Shown here: positions 59,312 through 64,000 of the stretch, piece after piece
How the letters are laid out: each line of letters opens with the position of its first letter
Position numbering within the stretch: position 1 is the first letter of the stretch
Assembly (NCBI GenBank): GCA_945861085.1
Contig: OX244046.1
Span: forward strand, 2,914,001-2,978,000
Direction of reading: 5' to 3'
Source of the DNA: Clostridioides difficile_D
GTDB taxonomy: Bacteria; Bacillota; Clostridia; Peptostreptococcales; Peptostreptococcaceae
DNA length: 64,000 nucleotides
Notes under the pieces: generated by a model
The model's input: the letters and a program-made list of their open reading frames with translations, nothing else
Told to the model about the DNA's origin: nothing
Database searches by the model: none
Made by a program: the position numbers and the translations under genes

Positions 59312-60382
59312 ATCAAATATTCTTCTAAATTGTGTAACATCTACATAAATATGATATTGGTTATAAAGTTCATTCTCTATTGTTATATGAAATCCTTTCT
59401 CTTCCAATGTATATGAACTATCTAAAAGCAATTGAAAAATAAATTCATTAGCATTTATTTTTTCATACTCTTTTGCAACTTCCTCTCCAGAATTGACAAA
59501 ATGTGTAAAAAGGTCATCCGTTAAGTCTTTTATTTGATATGCTTTAGACCTTACATTTTTTATGTATTGTTCCAATTGCTCAGGACTATTATATTTATGG
59601 TCTTTAATCAAATCCAAGTAACAAATTACTGATGTTAATGGAGTTCTAACATCATGTGATATTGAAGTTACTATATCTTTATTTTTATTCTTCATTTCTC
59701 TTTCTTTTATAAGTTGATTCTCTAATGTATGGCTCATCTCATTAATACTAGATGCAAGTGATGATAATTCATCATTACCTTTGACTGGAATTCTATACTT
59801 TAAACTACCACTTTCTACTATCTTTATACCCATTTCTATTTTTCTTAGGTATTTTATCTTTCTACTCAACAACAGTAAGAATGTTATAATAAACGTAAAT
59901 GCCATAAATGTAATGGAAATTGCATCTATAAAATTTTGAAATCGGAATCTAAATAAAGCTATTACGACTATATTAGCTTTAACATTAGAAAATTGTATTT
60001 CATAATGTCTAGCCATAGAACTACTATAAAATTCATTTTCCTCACTCTTATCAGGCACTTCATTAGGATAGTATAATGTATCATAAAAAACCTTATTTCC
60101 TTTGTATATCTTCATAGAAACAAACCAATTATCACTATTCCATTTTGCTATATTATCTCCATCATTTGAACTTATTCCATTCTCATTAACATAAAGTTGA
60201 AAATTATCCATAAGTTGGTCTACTTCTCTTTTAAAATAAACTTTGCCTTCTGATACATCCTTTACTATAGATTCAACAGCAGAGTAAAATGGTATATTTA
60301 AAATGAAAGCCATTGCAGCTGATATTAGTACATATATCAATAGTATAACTCCCAACTTTGATGGCTTAATTTTGCTAATCAA
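59312..60382 (-). CDS. hexK: HexK sensor histidine kinase, 5' exon
   Basis: 357 codons: two membrane helices (about 9-31 and 148-170) around an extracellular sensor loop, HAMP linker, dimerisation domain with H-box SISHDVRTPLTSVICYLDLI (about 240-260), and the start of the ATPase domain, ending at RRIFD. The next codon, TAA, is the first base triplet of the IStron. With the 3' exon the protein is 440 residues. The gene overlaps hexR by 8 nt. The HexRK system is reported to induce hexSDF in response to daptomycin; assignment here is by gene order and family. Confidence 0.9.
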
Positions 60383-61079
60383 TATAATACCCCTTTCCCC
60401 ATGCTGTTTTTATATATTGTGGATTTTTTTGGTCTTTTTCTAATTTTTTTCTTAGATTTCTAATATGCACCATTATGGTATTATTCGCTGTATAAAAATA
60501 CTGCTCATCCCAAATAGTTTCATATAAATTTTCAGATGAAAAAACTTTTTTTCTATTTTTCAACATAAGAACTAATATACTATATTCTATAGTTGTCAAA
60601 AACACAGATTCTCCATTTAGTGTAACATCTTGAGTATCTAAATTTACACATAATTCTTTTGTTTTTAATATATTTGGCTCTTTTTCCTTTTCCTTTCCCT
60701 GATATATATAATAACGTCTGAGTAGTGACTTAACTCTTGAAATTAATTCAGAATATGAAAAAGGCTTTGATAAATAGTCATCTCCTCCTGCTGAAAATCC
60801 AATAACTTTATCAGAATCTTGAGTTTTAGCAGTTAAAAACAATATTGGAGCTGTTGTTTTTTCTCTAATTTCATTACATGCAACAAATCCCGTCTTAACA
60901 GGCATGACAACATCCAAAATAATCAAATCAATTGTATTATCTACTAAGTTTACAGCTTCTTCTCCGTTCGTTGCCATAATAACTTCATAACCTTCACCAG
61001 TTAAAAGTATTTCTACGATTTCCCTAATCTCAGGATTATCATCAGCTACTAAAATTTTTTTTGGAATCTCTTTATTCAT
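60375..61079 (-). CDS. hexR: OmpR-family response regulator HexR
   Basis: 234 residues. Receiver domain (1-125) with acidic pocket (ADDNPEI), phosphoacceptor LIILDVVMPVKTG, and conserved Thr and Lys (LTAKTQDSD, LSKPFSYSEL). C-terminal winged helix (about 140-234) with MVHIRNLRKKLEKD and TAWGKGYYI. It overlaps hexK and reads first in the pair. It likely binds upstream of hexSDF; that promoter is beyond the window. Confidence 0.92.
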   Translation of the reverse strand: MNKEIPKKILVADDNPEIREIVEILLTGEGYEVIMATNGEEAVNLVDNTIDLIILDVVMPVKTGFVACNEIREKTTAPILFLTAKTQDSDKVIGFSAGGDDYLSKPFSYSELISRVKSLLRRYYIYQGKEKEKEPNILKTKELCVNLDTQDVTLNGESVFLTTIEYSILVLMLKNRKKVFSSENLYETIWDEQYFYTANNTIMVHIRNLRKKLEKDQKNPQYIKTAWGKGYYID

Positions 61080-61131
61080 CGTTAAGCTCCTTTTTTGCTA
61101 TATTTCTTAAATATTTCAAACTATATAAAAT

Positions 61132-61199
61132 ATTATACTTTATTAACAAAAGCTTAGCAATGTCACATGTTTTAATACTTTCTACTCTTGTAAACATGT
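61132..61199 (-). promoter_or_regulatory. hexRK promoter with paired upstream repeats
   Basis: Minus strand TTGCTA (61160-61155), a 17-nt spacer and TATAAT (61137-61132). Immediately upstream are two copies of AAACATGT about 29 nt apart (around 61165-61170 and 61194-61199), a possible operator for autoregulation by HexR. The rest of the gap to hexF shows nothing clear. Confidence 0.55.
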
Positions 61200-61260
61200 T
61201 TAAAATCCAATTAAAATGTGTACACAGATTGACATATTAATAAAAATAATTTATATAAGA

Positions 61261-62325
61261 TTATCTTACATAAACAACTTTTTTTACTGATTTTACTTTT
61301 TCAGAAGATTTTACATGTACTACAATACATATCAATCCACTTATAGCTACAAATGCATAAAAACTTATTCCCCTACTAAGTAACATCGCTGGAACTAATA
61401 AATGCCCTGGGAAAAATATCTTAAATAATATCATAAAACTATTTTCAGAAGCTCCAACAGCTCCTGGCAATGGTAATGATGAAACAGCAATATTAAGTAG
61501 AGATTGTATCGCTAATATCTCAAACACAGTATATGTTGATAGATGGAAAGCTTTATATACAAAAAATGGTACTAAAAACATAGCTGTTATTTGTATAATA
61601 GTTGTGACTAAAATTTGTATTACAAGTTTTGGATTCTGTTTTATATATTGAGCACCCTTAACATATTCTTCAATTTGAGAAGTTATAACTTTTCTTGAAC
61701 CTTCAACATCTTTTATTATTCTTAGCTTACCTAATAAATTTGTTATTGATATTATAAATTTGTTTACCAATTTTTTTGAAAATATAATTGCAATTACTCC
61801 AACTACAAGAGCAACATTTGTTATTACACCATATATTAGTAAAATATTCATTCCACTTACATTGTTTAATATAAATTCACGTTCCATAATGAACATTATT
61901 CCACTATATGCCAATATAACTACTTGATGAATGACAACAATAACTAATAGTATAAGTGAAGAATAGGAGATATTTATATCATCTTTCTTCATATAATAAA
62001 CTTGTGCTGGTTGACCCCCTGATGCTGAAGGTGTAATTGAACTAAAATAAAATCCAATAAAAGCATATCCCATACATTTTAAAAGAGTTGTTTTTTGGTT
62101 TAAAGCTTTTATACCTAGATATATATTTACACCTTCACAAGCAACATATATAATCATCATCGCAAATCCAATTAGTATAAACATAGGACTTGCACCTTTT
62201 AATGATTTTATTAATGATTCAATTGATTGCCCTCTAAAAACAAAATATCCTGTTATGCCCATTAGTAAAACTAAAAAAGCTACACTACCTAGGCATTTAT
62301 TTTTCTTTTCAGTTTTACTTATCAT
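61261..62325 (-). CDS. hexF: HexF: MprF-like membrane flippase (LPG synthase TM family)
   Basis: 354 residues with about eight membrane helices. The UPF0104/LPG_synthase_TM signature appears as GYAFIGFYFSSITPSASGGQPAQVYYMKKD and later SSLPLPGAVGASENSFMILF. MprF flippase domains move modified lipids to the outer leaflet. Here it would flip the aminohexosyl-hexosyl diacylglycerol made by HexS and HexD. It starts 2 nt after hexD stops. Confidence 0.88.
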   Translation of the reverse strand: MISKTEKKNKCLGSVAFLVLLMGITGYFVFRGQSIESLIKSLKGASPMFILIGFAMMIIYVACEGVNIYLGIKALNQKTTLLKCMGYAFIGFYFSSITPSASGGQPAQVYYMKKDDINISYSSLILLVIVVIHQVVILAYSGIMFIMEREFILNNVSGMNILLIYGVITNVALVVGVIAIIFSKKLVNKFIISITNLLGKLRIIKDVEGSRKVITSQIEEYVKGAQYIKQNPKLVIQILVTTIIQITAMFLVPFFVYKAFHLSTYTVFEILAIQSLLNIAVSSLPLPGAVGASENSFMILFKIFFPGHLLVPAMLLSRGISFYAFVAISGLICIVVHVKSSEKVKSVKKVVYVR

Positions 62326-62327
62326 AA

Positions 62328-63026
62328 CTACATCCTTTCTGGTGTTACAAATTTAAAACCACTAGCTTTAAGCTTTGGAATGGCTATCTTTAAGGCTTCA
62401 ATAGTACGCTCAGGTGCACCTACTGCACCACCTGAATTCTCCCCTGCATCATGTAAACAAATTATAGAATTTTCTTTTGTTCTACTCATTAACTTGTTTA
62501 TAATAATCTCTACTGTACTATCTTTATTCCAATCTTCTGCCATTACATCCCATAAGGTCATTTTTAGATTATATTTTTCAACAAACAACTTTGAAAATAT
62601 ATTAGTATGACCCCATGGTGGACGATAGTAGTTTATATCTACACCTAAATTTTTCATTATATTTGTACTTTCAATAAAATCTTTTTTAACATAATTATAA
62701 CTGTAAAGCCATGCATTTTTATGTTCCAATGAATGTAAGCCAACTATATGATTTTCTCTTAACATTCTTTTTATAATTTCAGGCTCTTTTTCAGCATTCT
62801 TTGCTACTACAAAAAACATAGCTTGTATATCATTTTCTTTTAATACATCTAGTAATTTTTCTGTATATCTCTTGTCTGGACCATCATCAAAAGTAAGTGC
62901 AATTTCATTTTCTCCAGCCATGTTTTTTAATACATCTTTATTTAATAGTTTGTTATAATATGTAGGTATAATTGAATGGACTAAAAAAATCAATGCAATA
63001 ACTATAATTAAACCTACTACATACAT
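62328..63026 (-). CDS. hexD: HexD: polysaccharide (glycolipid) deacetylase
   Basis: 232 residues with one N-terminal membrane helix (about 3-20), then a NodB domain. Motif 1 ALTFDDGPDKRYTEKLLD, motif 2 HSLEHKNAW (His-x3-His), motif 3 YYRPPWGHTN, late ICLHDAG. It would remove an acetyl group from the N-acetylhexosamine of the glycolipid. It overlaps hexS by 10 nt, so the genes are translationally coupled. Confidence 0.9.
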   Translation of the reverse strand: MYVVGLIIVIALIFLVHSIIPTYYNKLLNKDVLKNMAGENEIALTFDDGPDKRYTEKLLDVLKENDIQAMFFVVAKNAEKEPEIIKRMLRENHIVGLHSLEHKNAWLYSYNYVKKDFIESTNIMKNLGVDINYYRPPWGHTNIFSKLFVEKYNLKMTLWDVMAEDWNKDSTVEIIINKLMSRTKENSIICLHDAGENSGGAVGAPERTIEALKIAIPKLKASGFKFVTPERM

Positions 63027-64000
63027 TCTCTACACGCTCCTTGTTCATCAAATGAAAATAAAATATTTTCTAATGTATTGTTATCAAACTGCTTTTTTAA
63101 TTCTTTCATATTTCTACTCATTTCTTTAAGAGTAGCATCATCATAAATTAAATCTTTTATCTCATCTACATAGTATTTTTTATTTTTACCAAGTATTCTT
63201 CCAATACCATTATTTAATATAAAATCAGCATTATTTATTTCTTGTTGTAAAAATGGATTAAATGCTAATATTGGAAGTTCTGAATAAATTGTTTCAAATA
63301 ATGTTATTCCACCTGGTTTAGAAATAATAATATCAGCATTTTCCATATATTTATATACTTCATCAGTATAACCCACTACCTCTATATTTTCATATCTGCC
63401 ATATAATTTATAGTACATTTTTTTATTATTACCAGTTATTACAGTAGTTTTTACTCCTTCTAAAGTATTTAATTCTTTGTAAAATTGTTCTGATTTAGGT
63501 AGTAATCCTAATCCTCCGCCCATTATAAGTATATTTTTTTTATTTGAATGATTTATATGTTCTAGTTTTTTAAAGTCTTTTTTTACTGGAATACCATTAA
63601 CTTTAACTTTAGCTTCATCTATTCCCTTAAAAATAAGTTCTTCCTTAGTAGATTTACTAGCTACTAAATAGCAGTCTGTATTTTTACTAATCCATTCTGA
63701 GTGACTACTTATATCTGTTATACATGTTATCAAAGGAAGATTTGAATTATACTTTTCCTTATATCTAGATACTAGTTGAGAACAAAATGGAAAAGTTGAA
63801 ATAACTACTGTTGGTTCTACTTCATTAAGTAACTTATCTAATTTAGTTAAAAAATAATCTGAAAAAGTAAATTTTATATCTTTCTTTCCATTTTCAGTAC
63901 ATTTATAAAACAAATTATAAAGACTACTTCCCCGATTTACAAGAATAGAAAAAGTCTTGTACATTTTATCTGAATAGTTAGGCATAATGTATTCAAATAT
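63017..64000 (-). CDS. hexS: HexS: MGDG synthase-like glycosyltransferase, N-terminus beyond window
   Basis: The frame is open through the right edge of the window (the ATG at 63985 is internal; codons continue upstream). What is seen corresponds to the later part of a GT28/MGDG synthase-like enzyme: PTVVISTFPFCSQLVSRYKE, LVASKSTKEELIFKGI, NILIMGGGLG and the donor-binding ADIIISKPGGITLFETIYSELPIL. This family adds hexoses to diacylglycerol. It is the first known gene of hexSDF. Confidence 0.88.
   Translation of the reverse strand: MFEYIMPNYSDKMYKTFSILVNRGSSLYNLFYKCTENGKKDIKFTFSDYFLTKLDKLLNEVEPTVVISTFPFCSQLVSRYKEKYNSNLPLITCITDISSHSEWISKNTDCYLVASKSTKEELIFKGIDEAKVKVNGIPVKKDFKKLEHINHSNKKNILIMGGGLGLLPKSEQFYKELNTLEGVKTTVITGNNKKMYYKLYGRYENIEVVGYTDEVYKYMENADIIISKPGGITLFETIYSELPILAFNPFLQQEINNADFILNNGIGRILGKNKKYYVDEIKDLIYDDATLKEMSRNMKELKKQFDNNTLENILFSFDEQGACRECM

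Noticed and set aside
57194..60382. hexK as a pseudogene inactivated by transposon insertion
   Set aside because: The TTGAT border, terminal G and exact frame restoration fit a spliceable IStron, so it is better treated as an interrupted but expressible gene.

Overview
The window is AT-rich Firmicute DNA and almost certainly comes from Clostridioides difficile. Diagnostic content: a Cwp-type L,D-transpeptidase with three cell-wall-binding-2 modules, the class B sortase SrtB, the SPOR-domain division gene cluster (mldA and partners), an alpha/beta SASP, a PdaA-type deacetylase, the hexSDF/hexRK glycolipid locus, group I intron/IS605 chimeras (IStrons, CdISt1 type), and an rRNA spacer with the repeated modules exploited for ribotyping. 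The identification rests on recognising these families; no database search was possible.

Layout. 1-5.7 kb: a truncated IStron inside an iron-sulfur flavoprotein-like gene, a GAF-GAF-PP2C phosphatase, small unknown genes and a spore SASP. 5.7-14.6 kb: flavoprotein, PAP2 phosphatase, hypoxanthine phosphoribosyltransferase, a PLP decarboxylase/aminotransferase, an IS150-type IS3 element with a frameshift site, a DAACS symporter, a DUF1232 protein, and asnA behind a T-box. 14.6-21 kb: PatB-like lyase, M20 amidohydrolase and yjiGH genes; the last three lie behind a consensus sigma-54 promoter facing a divergent sigma-54 activator. 21-30 kb: lipoprotein, BrnQ, pentapeptide protein, a guanine-riboswitch-controlled purine permease with an amidohydrolase, and a HIRAN protein. 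30-37.4 kb: a LysR-controlled shikimate-type operon (TIM barrel, OYE, AroE, MFS, chorismate mutase-shikimate kinase). 37.4-49.3 kb: a probable small RNA, DUF3800 protein, cwp22, galE-galU, the mld cluster, rnpB and srtB. 49.3-54.5 kb: an rRNA operon (16S-23S-tRNA-Thr, no 5S seen). 54.5-64 kb: pdaA2, an ion-transporter-superfamily permease, and hexK-hexR-hexF-hexD-hexS (last gene cut by the window end).

The most striking feature is a complete IStron inserted in hexK, the sensor kinase of the two-component system reported to switch on hexSDF glycolipid synthesis (daptomycin/bacitracin tolerance). The insertion follows TTGAT, the intron ends in G, and removing exactly 1866 nt restores one 440-codon kinase frame across the N-box of the ATPase domain. 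Without splicing the kinase has no ATP-binding domain, so antibiotic sensing here appears to pass through a self-splicing RNA that also carries a TnpB nuclease. A sister copy sits at the left edge, in the same orientation and after the same pentamer, in another coding sequence. Gene names for mld, hex, pdaA2, cwp22 and sspA come from recalled literature and are inferred from family and gene order.
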